Shown piece after piece: positions 24,007-33,510 of a stretch of 50,889 bases of DNA; the stretch's first letter is position 1; each line of letters opens with the position of its first letter. The translations under genes were made by a program, and so were the position numbers. The notes beneath the pieces are model-generated. The model had not been told where the DNA came from, did not search any database, and worked only from the letters and a program-made list of their open reading frames with translations. Location: the NCBI GenBank assembly GCA_020343675.1, contig CP070806.1, positions 2,534,561 through 2,585,449 on the forward strand. Reading direction: 5' to 3'. The DNA is from Phycisphaerales bacterium. Lineage in GTDB: Bacteria > Planctomycetota > Phycisphaerae > Sedimentisphaerales > Anaerobacaceae.

Positions 24007-24156
24007 AACAGCCTTCTTCACTCGACGGCACAACCGCGGCGAATCAGGTCGATACATCTCTTGCGCCCGGCAAAAAACCGGATAACACAAACAACTCCCC
24101 TTACTATCCTGCCCCATTCGCTCACTCAGAGCGCAGGAATCCGTCGTTCCTCAACG

Positions 24157-24262
24157 TTATCGCAGTAATATAAATCCCACACTTTATCCAAATGGCAAGA
24201 TGAGTGCAAACACAAAAAATGGAAAAATCGAGAAAAATCCAAAATTTCTTGCTTTTTCTGTC
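24157..24262 (-). promoter_or_regulatory. Likely promoter/UP-element region for tRNA-Thr-tuf
   Basis: This stretch stands 150-250 nt upstream of tRNA-Thr. On the minus strand it has four T-runs about one helical turn apart (around 24210-24250) followed by TTGCCA (24198-24193) and several AT-rich hexamers (TAAAGT, TATATT). Phased T/A tracts upstream of a strong stable-RNA promoter would fit an UP element. None of the -35/-10 pairs has ideal spacing, so the exact start is open. The rest of the gap (24263-24478) shows nothing I can name. Confidence 0.35.
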
Positions 24263-24478
24263 CTCTCACACCTAATTGCACCTCATCGGGCCTTGCATCA
24301 GCACCACGTCTTCATGGCCGAAAGCACGTGTCGCCCTGCTCTGAAGCATCCGGACAGCGACTTCTAAGAAGACACACGGATATACCCCATCAGCCATCTC
24401 AGGCTCCTGCTGTCAGGTCGAGCTGAAGGCAAGAAACAGCGAAGTTGCTCGCCTCCCGGAAGAAACGGGTTCCAGATT

Positions 24479-25849
24479 CTACCTGGAATCTCGAGCGACG
24501 AAACGGGCATCGGCGAAGTCCAAGTACTGTTGCCAATCGTATGCCGCCAGATTGTGTCCTCCTGACCGGACATGGTAGCCAATCATGCCTTCTTGGATGG
24601 GACTATCAAGCTCGGGCATCCGGTCGCTTCCGAGCCCGTCCGCACCGAGCAGACGATAAACGGGATCGGCATGTTTGCAGGCCAGGAACTCCCCCCGCGG
24701 ATCGGCCCACAAATCCTGATCGGCGCTGGCCACATATGCCGGGCGCGGTGCGATCAGGGCAATAAGCATGTGCTGATCGAGCGGCAGGTCGTTTTCCCTG
24801 CTGTTGTACTTCTTGAAATTTTCGCAAAACCAATGAGGAAAGCTGGTGTTGATGCGTTGTACAGTCTCCCCGAAGCGCCGGCGGCTCAGAGCCGCTCCGC
24901 CACAGCCGGAGTCGTTGGATATGACGAGGGCAAACCGCTGGTCCTGAGCCCCAGCCCACAGAGCGGTTTTTCCCAGCCGCGAGTGCCCGAGCACGGCAAC
25001 GCGCTTCTGGTCGATATCGGCGTCGGTCTCGAAGTAGTCCATTGCCCGGCTCAACCCCCACGCCCAGGCCCCGATGGAACCCCATGCGTCGGGGGCACGG
25101 CCGCCGTCGCCGAACCTGTCAAAGACCGGATGCACACCGTTCTTGAAACCGTCGTGGAAATCCGGGTCGATATCGCCGTAATAGATCGTCGCCAGGCCGT
25201 AGCCGCGTCCTATAATCGTATCGATAGGATAACGCGAAGAGCCAGCTCCTCTGGATTCTTCTGTCGCGCGATTGTTCACTACACCGCGCCCTGGGCGCAT
25301 CCAGCTCTGAGAAAGCTTGATGGCCGGGTCGGAGTGGATCGTGTGATTGCCACCGAAATTCAAGAGGACAAAGGCGGGAACCGGCGTTCTGGCGGCATTG
25401 GGCAGGTAGACAAGTATGTCCATCGTCGGCCCATCTTCTTCCCCGGTGAAATAAACAGTGACTTGTTTGCGCGTGGCCACGCCCGCAAGGGCTTTTCGGT
25501 CCAGGTCGAAAACCCCGAATCTCATATTGGCTGGCCGGTCGATGGGCGAGCGACCATAGACCTGGGCCCGGAACGATTCGAGAATTTCACGCCGGCGTCT
25601 GGTCCGCCACATCCTTGCATCAGCCACTCGCGCGCCATCGGACGCCACGAGCGGATCGGGCAAGTCGTATTCCGGGACCTTCTGCTCGTCGTAGTTTGTT
25701 TCCGGTCGCCGTTTCTGGAGGTCGTTAACCAACTCAGGCGATGCTTTCCAGCCACCTTCTGCAGTCCCGGCAGGGCGAAAATCGCCGACGGAGAAGGAAG
25801 CGGCGCCGACCCCAATCAACAGCGTCGTCAATAGCTTATGTCTGACCAT
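24479..25849 (-). CDS. Exported CE15-type glucuronoyl esterase
   Basis: CE15 enzymes cleave ester bonds between 4-O-methyl-glucuronic acid on xylan and lignin alcohols. The 456-residue product starts with a signal peptide ([20 protein letters not shown]). The alpha/beta-hydrolase core shows the CE15 nucleophile motif [16 protein letters not shown] (Ser about 290), then [15 protein letters not shown], the ENFKKY segment and a C-terminal [11 protein letters not shown] supplying the catalytic His (about 439). ATG 25849 has AGGAGG 7 nt upstream, so the longer open frame to 25969 is not used. A good promoter lies at 25882-25911. Substrate is inferred from the family; related CE15 proteins vary in specificity. 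Confidence 0.85.
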   Translation of the reverse strand: MVRHKLLTTLLIGVGAASFSVGDFRPAGTAEGGWKASPELVNDLQKRRPETNYDEQKVPEYDLPDPLVASDGARVADARMWRTRRRREILESFRAQVYGRSPIDRPANMRFGVFDLDRKALAGVATRKQVTVYFTGEEDGPTMDILVYLPNAARTPVPAFVLLNFGGNHTIHSDPAIKLSQSWMRPGRGVVNNRATEESRGAGSSRYPIDTIIGRGYGLATIYYGDIDPDFHDGFKNGVHPVFDRFGDGGRAPDAWGSIGAWAWGLSRAMDYFETDADIDQKRVAVLGHSRLGKTALWAGAQDQRFALVISNDSGCGGAALSRRRFGETVQRINTSFPHWFCENFKKYNSRENDLPLDQHMLIALIAPRPAYVASADQDLWADPRGEFLACKHADPVYRLLGADGLGSDRMPELDSPIQEGMIGYHVRSGGHNLAAYDWQQYLDFADARFVARDSR

Positions 25850-25881
25850 AGATGAACCTCCTAATTCTGATATCCTGTGTG

Positions 25882-25911
25882 ATTCTAACCGCTTGCATTG
25901 GGGCCGGTCAA
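25882..25911 (-). promoter_or_regulatory. Promoter of the CE15 esterase gene
   Basis: Minus strand TTGACC (25911-25906), 18 nt, TAGAAT (25887-25882): 5/6 matches at both hexamers, about 33 nt upstream of the start codon. Confidence 0.55.
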
Positions 25912-26036
25912 TACTCGAACAATTGAATTCACGGCAAGAAATGCTGCAAGCAGGCCACGCACACCTCAAATCGGCCTCGCGGCAACGCGGGGCAGGTGAC
26001 TGCTATGCTCATTGGAACACGCGCAGAACGGCAAGC

Positions 26037-26606
26037 CTACTTCCATCCGGCCAGATAGGAGCCGTTTTCTCTTTCCGGAGTATCGCACCGAATCCAAAAC
26101 CGGTCGAGCTTCATCGAAAACGGATCGAAAGGGATCCCGTCCTTCCTGCAGAATTCGGCGGCTTCCGCTGTATATGTGCCTCCGGCCGGTATGGTCTCAG
26201 AAACCGTCAGACAAAACGGTTCCCCGGAGTCCGCTGAAACAACCTCCAGCTTTACGTTCTCCCAATCGAAAGAGTCGTTATTGGACAGGACAAACTGTGC
26301 CCCCGCGAAGGTCACCTCTGCATTCAGGCGAACCGTCGAGCTCTGCGACGGGCTTTCGAGAGGTGAGGAGTGTTTTCCACCAGGCGTGCCGTGGAACAGA
26401 ATGATGCCAAGCAGGATGCCGACAACCAGCACTTCAAGCACAACGGGACTGCGCACCTTTCGAGCGAGTCGCACGTCCTCCTGGTAGTGAAGCTGCTCGA
26501 GACGCTTCTCAATCGATTCTTCATCTAAACTCGCGCCGCAGAAGAAGCATCTGGTCGCCTCCGCATCGATCTCCTGTCCGCAGAATGGACATTTCTCCGT
26601 TCCCAT
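26037..26606 (-). CDS. Zinc-ribbon membrane protein
   Basis: 189 residues, function unknown. An N-terminal double zinc ribbon (CPFCGQ at about 6-11 and CFFCGASLDEE at about 20-30) is followed by a helical linker and one TM helix (VVLEVLVVGILLGIILF, about 55-71). The C-terminal ~100 residues should be outside the membrane. That part resembles a small beta-sandwich (VTFAGAQFVLSNNDSFDWENVKLEVV), similar in style to domains that describe a sequence as having an immunoglobulin-like fold, but this is only an impression. ATG 26606 is preferred over an upstream in-frame start because GGAGAG lies just before it. It has its own promoter at 26844-26872. Confidence 0.75.
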   Translation of the reverse strand: MGTEKCPFCGQEIDAEATRCFFCGASLDEESIEKRLEQLHYQEDVRLARKVRSPVVLEVLVVGILLGIILFHGTPGGKHSSPLESPSQSSTVRLNAEVTFAGAQFVLSNNDSFDWENVKLEVVSADSGEPFCLTVSETIPAGGTYTAEAAEFCRKDGIPFDPFSMKLDRFWIRCDTPERENGSYLAGWK

Positions 26607-26843
26607 TTTCGCTCTCCACAAAGAACCTCGCTGTTTCCATGCCAGGCCAATACGTTCAAGACGAAGAGCGCCCGCGCACCATTGTGCTCAATCACATATA
26701 TTCTACGGGTGCAGAAAGGCCGCGTTCATCCGCATTTCGGCAGACTCCTGAAAAGCGATATCTGCCCCTTACTGCGCCTCAGTCTCTCTCTGAAAAGGAT
26801 GACGCATATTCCACAGTAGGTGTTTTCCGCTCTGATTATGGTT

Positions 26844-26872
26844 ATTGTAACGCCTTGCGCAAACTCGGTCAA
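26844..26872 (-). promoter_or_regulatory. Promoter upstream of the zinc-ribbon gene
   Basis: Minus strand TTGACC (26872-26867), exactly 17 nt, TACAAT (26849-26844). The gene starts about 240 nt downstream, so there is a long leader (26607-26840) in which I see no ORF or recognisable RNA motif. The 180 nt to the right, up to the HEAT-repeat gene's end, show nothing. Confidence 0.6.
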
Positions 26873-27053
26873 CAATTTCCGGATTAAAAGTTGAGATTTT
26901 TGGGGCATTTTCAAGCTTGTCTGTCGCGCTGAAATCCGGGCGGATTGCTCTGCGTTGTATGGAAACCCGGCATACCTCCATTGTTCCTGAACACACCTCT
27001 TCTCCAGGAGAACAGCATAGCACAGGGGTCCGGCTATTCCACCGAATCAGGGG

Positions 27054-29270
27054 CTACTGCGCCTTGGCGGCCTCCGCCTTTTTGCTCAGACCAGCCTTCC
27101 AGGCAGCAAGCTTCTGTTGCCACTTCGGCCTGCTCATGGGAACCGTTATGGCCTCTAATGCCTTCAGAATCGCCGCCGGGTTGGCGCCGGCCGGCGGCTG
27201 GGTAAAATAGGCGTTGATCGACTGCATCAAGGCGTCGTTGGGGTCAAAGTCCGCCTTTGACAGATAATCCTCGACCAATCCGGCCAGAGGTTCTCCTTTC
27301 GAAGCCTTCAAGCACGCTTGCGAGAGCCTCGAAGAAATCTCCTCTTTCTCCTGCTCCGTCTTCGCGGCCTCGTACTGCAAGCCAAGATAGTCCGCTGCGG
27401 CCTCAAACTGCCCCGTTGCGTAATACAGTTCAGCCAATTTCTTGCGCACGTCCGATCTGAATTCGCCGGCGCCGACAGCCTCCGCCGCCTTGAGAAGCGC
27501 AATCTTCTGATCGTTCGTCAACTTGCTGCTGTCTGAGGTGAGTCCGTCCGTCCACAACTGCCAGGTCGCCGCATCGGAATCGTTGAGTATCTTCAGCATG
27601 GCCTGCCAAGCCGGCTCACCCTCGGCGTTCAAGCCCAATTTCTCCGACAGCCAGTCCAAATCGTCTTTCCCACCGACTTCGCCGGCGAGGGCAATCACTT
27701 TCTTTCGGAGTATTGCACTGGGATCATTGGCGAGTTTTCTCAGTAGTCCCAAGGCGTATGCCTTGTCTATGTAGATAAGACCGTCAGCCGCCACCTCCCG
27801 GACAAAATCCGTCTTGTCGCTCAGGGCCGCTTCAAAAAGAGCACTGAACTGCTTCCTGGCCCGGGCTCTGTGGACACTCTGGGGTGAGCACAGGCTGGCC
27901 ATCGCATTGAGTAGTTCTCCTCGCAGGGTCCCGTCAGGATCATTCTTGAGCCCGCCGTATGTCGAAGCGAGCAATGCAAGGTAATTGTCGGCCTCCTCGG
28001 GCGCTAACCCATCCTGCCCGAGAAGCTTTCTCATCACTTCGGCCCCCTTCTGCGCTTTAGCTGGAGCAGGGTCGGTCAGGTATTTTTCCGCCCATTCCAG
28101 GGTTTGCTGCCTGATCTCCACAGGAATCTTGATCGTGGAATTCGGCAAAAAGGCAATATAACATGCGTCACCGAGGGCGCCAAAAAGTTCGGTTGCAACT
28201 TCGTCGTCCTGTTCGGCTTCAAGCTGGGCCAACAGAGACTGCGCCGAGTTTATCTCCCCCATAACGGACAACACAGCAGCGGTTTCGAGCCGAACGGCCT
28301 TGTCCGGGTCTGAAATCAAGCTGATCAGGACCGGCCCCAGTTTCTCAGGCAGCTTCGCCCCCGGCGCGACGCGCCACTCATACGCCCTCTCCAAAGCCCA
28401 CAGCCTGACCTCTGCTTTGGGGCTGCGCAGGTGCTCGTCCAGGAACACTCCCTTGGCGGCATCATCGCCGACGGCGCCATACAGCTTGCCCAACGCCGCT
28501 AAATAGCCCCCTCGCCAAAACTCCAAATCATTTCTCATCAGGCGAATCTGCGCTTCCTGGCGAATCAACCAATCTTTTAGAAACTCATTCCTTCCCTTGC
28601 GCTTGAGCTCAGAGATGATGGTCTCTCGCGTCTGAGCATCTCTGCCGACGGGTATGCTCAGAGAACGCAGAGCTTCCTCCGAGGCCCGGGCTACCTGCTT
28701 GTCGGAATCGTCAACGAGCCTGATAAGCTGAATCGCAGCCATCATGTCCGGTCGCCGACTCAGCGCGCGTATCACATTCAGCCTTGTCCTGACCGGTCTT
28801 GAGGCATCCGTGACTGTATCTTCAAGCAGCTTGCCTATCTTCTCATATTCGAAGATCGAGGTCGCATCGGCAGCCAACTGGGCCTCGTCCTCCAGCTCCG
28901 TGTCCAGGACGCCGAGCAGAGGCGCGATGAAATCATCCTTGTTCTTTACCAGATCCTTCGACGACGGTGTTTGAATCAGCGCCCTGCAAACGGCCATGCG
29001 GGCGGCACTATTCTTGCCCTGCCTGAGTACGTCGAGCAGGGTTTTTCTGGCCAGAGGATTGTCGCTGAAGAGCATTGCGCTGGCGGCCTTTAGGCGTTCC
29101 TCTTCCGAGCCCTGCAGCAGGGCGATAACATCCACCTCATCGTCGGATTTGGCCTGCACCGGTGCCGTGTTTGTGTCGGCGGGCGAGGCCGGTTTCTCGG
29201 CACCGATACACAACTGCCGACACGCTATCAGCAGTGTCAGCACAGCAAGATATGACCGCCTTCTACCCAT
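27054..29270 (-). CDS. Exported HEAT-repeat protein
   Basis: 738 residues. An N-terminal signal peptide (RRSYLAVLTLLIACRQLCIGAE) is followed by a long alpha-helical solenoid. Repeats of about 35-40 residues are visible, for example VRTRLNVIRALSRRPDMMAA, VRLETAAVLSVMGEINSAQS, FVREVAADGLIYIDKAYALG and ILRKKVIALAGEVGGKDDLD. The last ~150 residues look more like TPR-type helices (ELYYATGQFEAAADYLGLQYE). No catalytic motif is seen; a periplasmic scaffold is the best guess. A zinc-ribbon membrane protein lies downstream on the same strand but has its own promoter. Start ATG 29270 has no clear Shine-Dalgarno. Confidence 0.8.
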   Translation of the reverse strand: MGRRRSYLAVLTLLIACRQLCIGAEKPASPADTNTAPVQAKSDDEVDVIALLQGSEEERLKAASAMLFSDNPLARKTLLDVLRQGKNSAARMAVCRALIQTPSSKDLVKNKDDFIAPLLGVLDTELEDEAQLAADATSIFEYEKIGKLLEDTVTDASRPVRTRLNVIRALSRRPDMMAAIQLIRLVDDSDKQVARASEEALRSLSIPVGRDAQTRETIISELKRKGRNEFLKDWLIRQEAQIRLMRNDLEFWRGGYLAALGKLYGAVGDDAAKGVFLDEHLRSPKAEVRLWALERAYEWRVAPGAKLPEKLGPVLISLISDPDKAVRLETAAVLSVMGEINSAQSLLAQLEAEQDDEVATELFGALGDACYIAFLPNSTIKIPVEIRQQTLEWAEKYLTDPAPAKAQKGAEVMRKLLGQDGLAPEEADNYLALLASTYGGLKNDPDGTLRGELLNAMASLCSPQSVHRARARKQFSALFEAALSDKTDFVREVAADGLIYIDKAYALGLLRKLANDPSAILRKKVIALAGEVGGKDDLDWLSEKLGLNAEGEPAWQAMLKILNDSDAATWQLWTDGLTSDSSKLTNDQKIALLKAAEAVGAGEFRSDVRKKLAELYYATGQFEAAADYLGLQYEAAKTEQEKEEISSRLSQACLKASKGEPLAGLVEDYLSKADFDPNDALMQSINAYFTQPPAGANPAAILKALEAITVPMSRPKWQQKLAAWKAGLSKKAEAAKAQ

Positions 29271-29335
29271 TTGGATGGCCTTAGAGAAGCCGCCGGTTCC
29301 CTCTCTGGGAAGCCCTATTCATCGACTCTGGAGTT

Positions 29336-29364
29336 ATATTAGTACGCAAATGCACCAAAGTCAA
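29336..29364 (-). promoter_or_regulatory. Promoter upstream of the HEAT-repeat gene
   Basis: Minus strand TTGACT (29364-29359), 17 nt, TAATAT (29341-29336), 66 nt before the start codon, in the 141-nt gap after the recombinase gene. Confidence 0.45.
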
Positions 29365-29411
29365 ACAATTTTGTGTGATGGATACCCGAAAATCGATAAT
29401 CAACGGCGCAC

Positions 29412-30311
29412 CTACGGTCTCGGATGGTACTTCCTGTGAATCTCTCTCAACCTTTCCTGGTCAACGTGCGTATAAATCTGCGTCGTCGCGATGTCCACGT
29501 GGCCGAGCATTTCCTGAACGCTTCTCAAATCCGCCCCTCCGGCCAAAAGGTGTGTCGCAAAGCAATGCCTCAGTGTGTGCGCGGTCAGATTTCTGGGCAT
29601 CCCCGCCCGGCTCGCATATTTTTTCACCAGCCTCCAGATCTCAATACGACTCATGGGCCGGCCCGTTCGGGAAAGCAGTAAAGAATTGCCACTGAAGGAC
29701 TTGGCAAGCTTCGGCCGGAGCTGTTCCACGTATTCGAGGACCGCAGCGACGGCAACCTTTCCAATGGGGACTACGCGTTCTTTATTGCCTTTGCCAAGGC
29801 ATCGCAGGTAGCCGATATCGAGGTTCAAGTCCGAGGTTTGCAGGCCCGCCACTTCGCCAGCCCGTATGCCGGTGGCGTAGAGCAGCTCAAGCACAGCTTT
29901 GTCGCGCAGATAGAAAGGCTCGTCGGGTGAGGGGGCATCCAGCAAATCGACCACTTGCCGCTTGCTGCATACATTCGGCAGTCTCTGCCAGAGCTTCGGG
30001 CTTTCGAGCACGGCGGTGAAGTCGTCATCGATCAGCCCCGTGAGTTTGGCGAATCGCAGAAACATACGGATCGCAACCAGCGCGCGTTTGACCGAACCCT
30101 CGCTTCTTTGCTGCTGAGAGAGGGTTCGCAGATACTTCTGAATCTGTGTTGGGCTGATTTGCCGCAAGCGGCCGACTCCGACGGCTTTGCAGTGCATCTG
30201 ATAATCCCTGAGGTCGCGGCCATAGGCCAGAACCGTGTTCTCGGACAGACCTGCCTCGACAGTCAGATAATCAACGAAACTTTTGACGTCCTGGCCCAAA
30301 GGCAAGGACAT
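29412..30311 (-). CDS. xerD: Tyrosine recombinase, XerC/XerD type
   Basis: 299 residues, the exact size of XerC/D, which resolve chromosome dimers at dif. The N-terminal SAM-like core-binding domain reads DVKSFVDYLTVEAGLSENTVLAY. The catalytic domain has the first Arg in ATGIRAGEVAGL, Lys in LGKGNKERVVP, HTLRHCFATHLL, LGHVDIATTQIYTHV and the nucleophile Tyr in that last motif. The open frame runs back to 30590, but the ATG at 30311 follows GGGGGAGAG with ideal spacing and gives the family N-terminus. It is a housekeeping-type Xer rather than an obvious phage integrase; the XerC/XerD choice cannot be made from sequence alone. The phage-like island starts 4.2 kb away. Confidence 0.9.
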   Translation of the reverse strand: MSLPLGQDVKSFVDYLTVEAGLSENTVLAYGRDLRDYQMHCKAVGVGRLRQISPTQIQKYLRTLSQQQRSEGSVKRALVAIRMFLRFAKLTGLIDDDFTAVLESPKLWQRLPNVCSKRQVVDLLDAPSPDEPFYLRDKAVLELLYATGIRAGEVAGLQTSDLNLDIGYLRCLGKGNKERVVPIGKVAVAAVLEYVEQLRPKLAKSFSGNSLLLSRTGRPMSRIEIWRLVKKYASRAGMPRNLTAHTLRHCFATHLLAGGADLRSVQEMLGHVDIATTQIYTHVDQERLREIHRKYHPRP

Positions 30312-30512
30312 TATTCTCTCCCCCACAGATTGCATTTGCGTCGAAGGCATCCCGGCGCTCGCGGCTCGGCCCCGACCAAGGGCGCAAGCAATGGCTTCCT
30401 GTTCGTCAAACAGCACACGCTGCAATCCTGTCATCGGCACGAGGCCGGGCGGACCTTTAGCCGCCGCCAAGCTCGGCAAACAGGGAAAGCCGGTGAACAA
30501 TGGCAATTGCCC

Positions 30513-30540
30513 TTGCGTTCGGGGGCTTATGCAATACAAT
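30513..30540 (+). promoter_or_regulatory. Promoter of the beta-propeller gene, nearly leaderless
   Basis: TTGCGT (30513-30518), 16 nt, TACAAT (30535-30540). The start codon at 30549 is only 8 nt past the -10 box, so transcription would begin within about two bases of the ATG, and no Shine-Dalgarno is present. Confidence 0.5.
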
Positions 30541-30548
30541 AGTCCGGC

Positions 30549-31814
30549 ATGAAGAACACCGCGCTTGATCGTCGTGCATTTTTGAAACACACAGCCTGTG
30601 GCACGCTGACGCTGCTAAGCTCTGCCAGCCCGGTTCTCCGCGCCGATCCGCAAGTCGAGACACTGCCTCCAGTCCGAGCCATTACACACGAGCCTAAATT
30701 CCACTGGTTCAGCTATTATGACAAATTACAGTTCGACCCATCCGGCCGATATGCGCTCGGAATGGAAGTAGACTTCGAGCATCGCAGCCCGAAACCGGAT
30801 GACATCATCAGAATCGGCATGGTGGATCTGCACGATGGCGACCGGTGGACGGAGTTGGACCGCAGCAGCGCCTGGTGCTGGCAGCAAGGTTGCATGCTCC
30901 AGTGGCGACCCGGTTCGCAAACGCAAATCATCTGGAACGACCGGCAAAGCAACAAGTATGTTTGCCATATACTTGACGTCAAGAGCCGCAGGAAGCGGAC
31001 CTTACCTTGCCCCATCTATACGCTCAGCCCTGATGGGCGGACTGCCGTGGCGCCGGATTTTCGCCGAATTCAGGATATGCGTCCCGGTTACGGGTACGCC
31101 GGGCTACCCGACCCGCACGCCGAGGACCCGGCCCCAAAGGATTCCGGCATCTTCCGAATCGATTTGGACGGCGGCAAACAGGATTTGATCATATCACTTG
31201 CGGACATTGCTCAGTTCGGCCAAATCCCAGGCAATCCCAAAAACGCTAAACACTACCCCAATCATCTACTTTTCAATACTGACGGCTCCCGTTTCATCTT
31301 CCTACACAGATGGCGAGCAAAGGGCATGCGGAGCTTCGGCACTCGAATGCTCACCGCCAAACCCGATGGCTCTGACATCCACATCGTGGACAGCTACGGC
31401 CAAACTTCCCACTTTATCTGGCGCGACCCGCGCCATATCCTCGCATGGGCATGGCATCCCTCACACAAAAGCGCCTTCTATCTCTACGAAGATGGAACAG
31501 ACAAGGTCGAAGTCGTTGGCAAAGACATCATGACCAGAAACGGCCATTGCACTTACCTGCCGGGCAACCGATGGATTCTCAACGACACGTATCCCGACAA
31601 AGAGCGAAAACAGAACGTCTATCTTTATAACGCAACGACCGACAAAACCGTGCCGCTCGGGTATTTCTATCTTCCGCCTGAGTATAAAGGCGAATGGCGC
31701 TGCGACACGCACCCGCGTTTCAGCCCTGACGGCCGAAGCGTCGTGATTGATTCGGCCCACGGCGGCAACGGCCGGCAGATGTACCTCATCGATATCAGCG
31801 CAATTGTCGGTTGA
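30549..31814 (+). CDS. Tat-exported beta-propeller protein
   Basis: 421 residues. The N-terminus has a twin-arginine signal (DRRAFLKHTACGTLTLLSSA). The rest is a WD40/TolB-like propeller: repeated blades such as FDPSGRYALGMEVDF, YTLSPDGRTAVAPDF, FNTDGSRFIFLHRW and FSPDGRSVVIDSAHGG. Conserved His/Asp residues (HWFSYYDK, NGHCTYLPGN) could bind a metal, as in oligogalacturonate-lyase-like propellers of family PL22, but I cannot show that. It is the first of four same-strand genes (lipoprotein, galE, ROK kinase). The recombinase ORF's 5' extension overlaps it on the other strand and is not coding. Confidence 0.8.
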   Translation: MKNTALDRRAFLKHTACGTLTLLSSASPVLRADPQVETLPPVRAITHEPKFHWFSYYDKLQFDPSGRYALGMEVDFEHRSPKPDDIIRIGMVDLHDGDRWTELDRSSAWCWQQGCMLQWRPGSQTQIIWNDRQSNKYVCHILDVKSRRKRTLPCPIYTLSPDGRTAVAPDFRRIQDMRPGYGYAGLPDPHAEDPAPKDSGIFRIDLDGGKQDLIISLADIAQFGQIPGNPKNAKHYPNHLLFNTDGSRFIFLHRWRAKGMRSFGTRMLTAKPDGSDIHIVDSYGQTSHFIWRDPRHILAWAWHPSHKSAFYLYEDGTDKVEVVGKDIMTRNGHCTYLPGNRWILNDTYPDKERKQNVYLYNATTDKTVPLGYFYLPPEYKGEWRCDTHPRFSPDGRSVVIDSAHGGNGRQMYLIDISAIVG

Positions 31815-31826
31815 GCCTGCTTTTCG

Positions 31827-32474
31827 ATGGATAAGCCTATGCAGAAGAACGAGAGAAGACAGGAGCACAAGAGTGCGAAACACGTCTGTATGTGCGCGCT
31901 GATGATCTGTGCCCTGATACTTGCCGGTTGCGCCCAGCCGCAGCCTCAGACACCCACCGGCCGGATTTACGTCCCGGACATCGGCAAGGCCCGGACCATG
32001 GCGGTTGCCGAGGACGTTCTGGCCAATATGCACTTTGCCATAGAAAAGGCGGATACCGCCAGCGGCTTGATAAGAACCAGACCCTTGTCAGGTGCACAAT
32101 TCTTCGAGTTCTGGCGCTGCGACAATATCGGTTCCGATCGCGGCCTTGCGGCCAATCTGCACACGATTCGCCGGACGGTGGAACTGAACATAAGCCGGCA
32201 AGACGAAGAAGTGTGCATCGGCTGCTCCGTCCGAGTCCAAAGGCTGTCCCTGCCGGAACGAGATATCCGCAGCAATGCGAGGGCGTATGAGATGTTCTCG
32301 CGAAGCAGCCCGTCGTTGCTGAGGTTGAGACTTTATCCGGAGCAGCAAGAGAACATGGTCTGGCTCGAACTGGGCAACGATGTGCTCCTTGCCGAGGAAA
32401 TCCTGAGGCGGATTGAAGCACAGATGGCCTCACAGGCAAGCAGCTCGCTACAAGTGACGGGGAACCGGACATGA
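31827..32474 (+). CDS. Lipoprotein of unknown function
   Basis: 215 residues with a lipobox (LILAGC) after a hydrophobic stretch, so lipid-anchored. No family recognised. The mature part has a helix-strand pattern and ends in a helical segment (DVLLAEEILRRIEAQMASQ). A run of two Cys in VCIGCSVRVQRL may be structural. Starts at 31827 or 31839 are both possible; neither has a clear ribosome-binding site. It lies 12 nt after the propeller gene and overlaps galE by 4 nt (ATGA), a strong sign of co-translation. Confidence 0.7.
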   Translation: MDKPMQKNERRQEHKSAKHVCMCALMICALILAGCAQPQPQTPTGRIYVPDIGKARTMAVAEDVLANMHFAIEKADTASGLIRTRPLSGAQFFEFWRCDNIGSDRGLAANLHTIRRTVELNISRQDEEVCIGCSVRVQRLSLPERDIRSNARAYEMFSRSSPSLLRLRLYPEQQENMVWLELGNDVLLAEEILRRIEAQMASQASSSLQVTGNRT

Positions 32475-33454
32475 GAGTGCTGGTCTGTGGCGGAGCAGGA
32501 TATATCGGCAGCAATATGACCGCCATGTTGGCCGCACAGGGGCATGAGCCGGTCGTCTATGACAACCTGAGCAGAGGCCATCGAGCAGCGATCCGAAACG
32601 CTGCGTGTGTCCGGGGCGATTTGGCCGATTATGATTTGCTCGTTGAGACGCTCAAGAAACATGATATCGAAGCCGTGATGCACTTTGCAGCCTTCATCGA
32701 GGTCGAAGAATCGGTTCGCGAACCCCTGAAATACTATCGCAACAATCTTTGCTGTACGCAGAATCTTCTCTCGGCAATGGAAGCTGTGGGCGTGAAAAAG
32801 TTTGTTTTCAGCAGCACGGCAGCCGTCTATGGGATCCCCGCCGATGTGCCGATTCCCGAGGATTCACCGACCGAGCCGATTAGTCCCTATGGCCACTCCA
32901 AGCTGGCGGTCGAGAAGATGTGCCGCTACCAGAGCCGGGCGGGTAAGCTTGCCTATGCCTCGCTGAGGTATTTCAACGCATGCGGCGCCGGCGACAACGC
33001 CACGCTCGGCGAGGACCACCAGCCTGAATCGCACTTGATTGCGCTAATCATCCAGGCGGCTATGGGTAAACGCAGCGAGGTGAGCATCTATGGAGGCGAC
33101 TACGAGACCCCGGACGGCACCTGCATTCGTGACTACATCCACGTCGAGGATCTTTGCAGAGCACACCTGCTGGCATTGGATAAGCTGGACCGGGAGCGGG
33201 AGCTGATATACAACCTCGGCAACGAAAAAGGGTACTCCGTAAGAGAGGTCATCGAGACCGTCAAAAAGATATCAGGCAAAGACTTTCGCGTTGTTGAGGC
33301 GGACCGTCGGGCGGGTGATCCGCCGGTACTGACGGCCGATGCAGGAAAAGCAAAAGGTCAATTGAACTGGACAATCGATTGGCCCGAACTGGAACCGATA
33401 GTCGCCACCGCCTGGCAATGGCACAACAGCCATCCGGATGGTTACCCGGATTGA
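32471..33454 (+). CDS. galE: UDP-glucose 4-epimerase
   Basis: Interconverts UDP-glucose and UDP-galactose. The 327-residue protein has the NAD-binding GGAGYIGSN at the N-terminus, HFAAFIEVEESV, the SST...YGHSK catalytic triad (FSSTAAVYG then SPYGHSKLAVEK) and RYFNACGA, with IRDYIHVEDLC, all typical of GalE. Length is normal. Its start overlaps the end of the lipoprotein gene by 4 nt. The 56-nt gap to the ROK kinase has an AGGTG-type ribosome-binding site. Confidence 0.95.
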   Translation: MRVLVCGGAGYIGSNMTAMLAAQGHEPVVYDNLSRGHRAAIRNAACVRGDLADYDLLVETLKKHDIEAVMHFAAFIEVEESVREPLKYYRNNLCCTQNLLSAMEAVGVKKFVFSSTAAVYGIPADVPIPEDSPTEPISPYGHSKLAVEKMCRYQSRAGKLAYASLRYFNACGAGDNATLGEDHQPESHLIALIIQAAMGKRSEVSIYGGDYETPDGTCIRDYIHVEDLCRAHLLALDKLDRERELIYNLGNEKGYSVREVIETVKKISGKDFRVVEADRRAGDPPVLTADAGKAKGQLNWTIDWPELEPIVATAWQWHNSHPDGYPD

Positions 33455-33510
33455 AGAGAATGTAAGAATTTTGATGTTTGATATTTGATTTTCACTACGA
33501 GGTGTAAGCA

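Noticed and set aside
24572..25834. 420-codon plus-strand ORF over the CE15 gene
   Set aside because: The minus strand gives a full CE15 esterase with signal peptide and Shine-Dalgarno; the plus frame matches nothing.
29412..30311. Recombinase as the integrase of the phage-like island
   Set aside because: It is 4.2 kb away across a normal operon, has XerC/D length and motifs, and no att-like direct repeats link the two.
30312..30590. N-terminal extension of the recombinase to 392 residues
   Set aside because: The ATG at 30311 has an ideal ribosome-binding site and gives the exact XerD length; the extension overlaps the divergent promoter.
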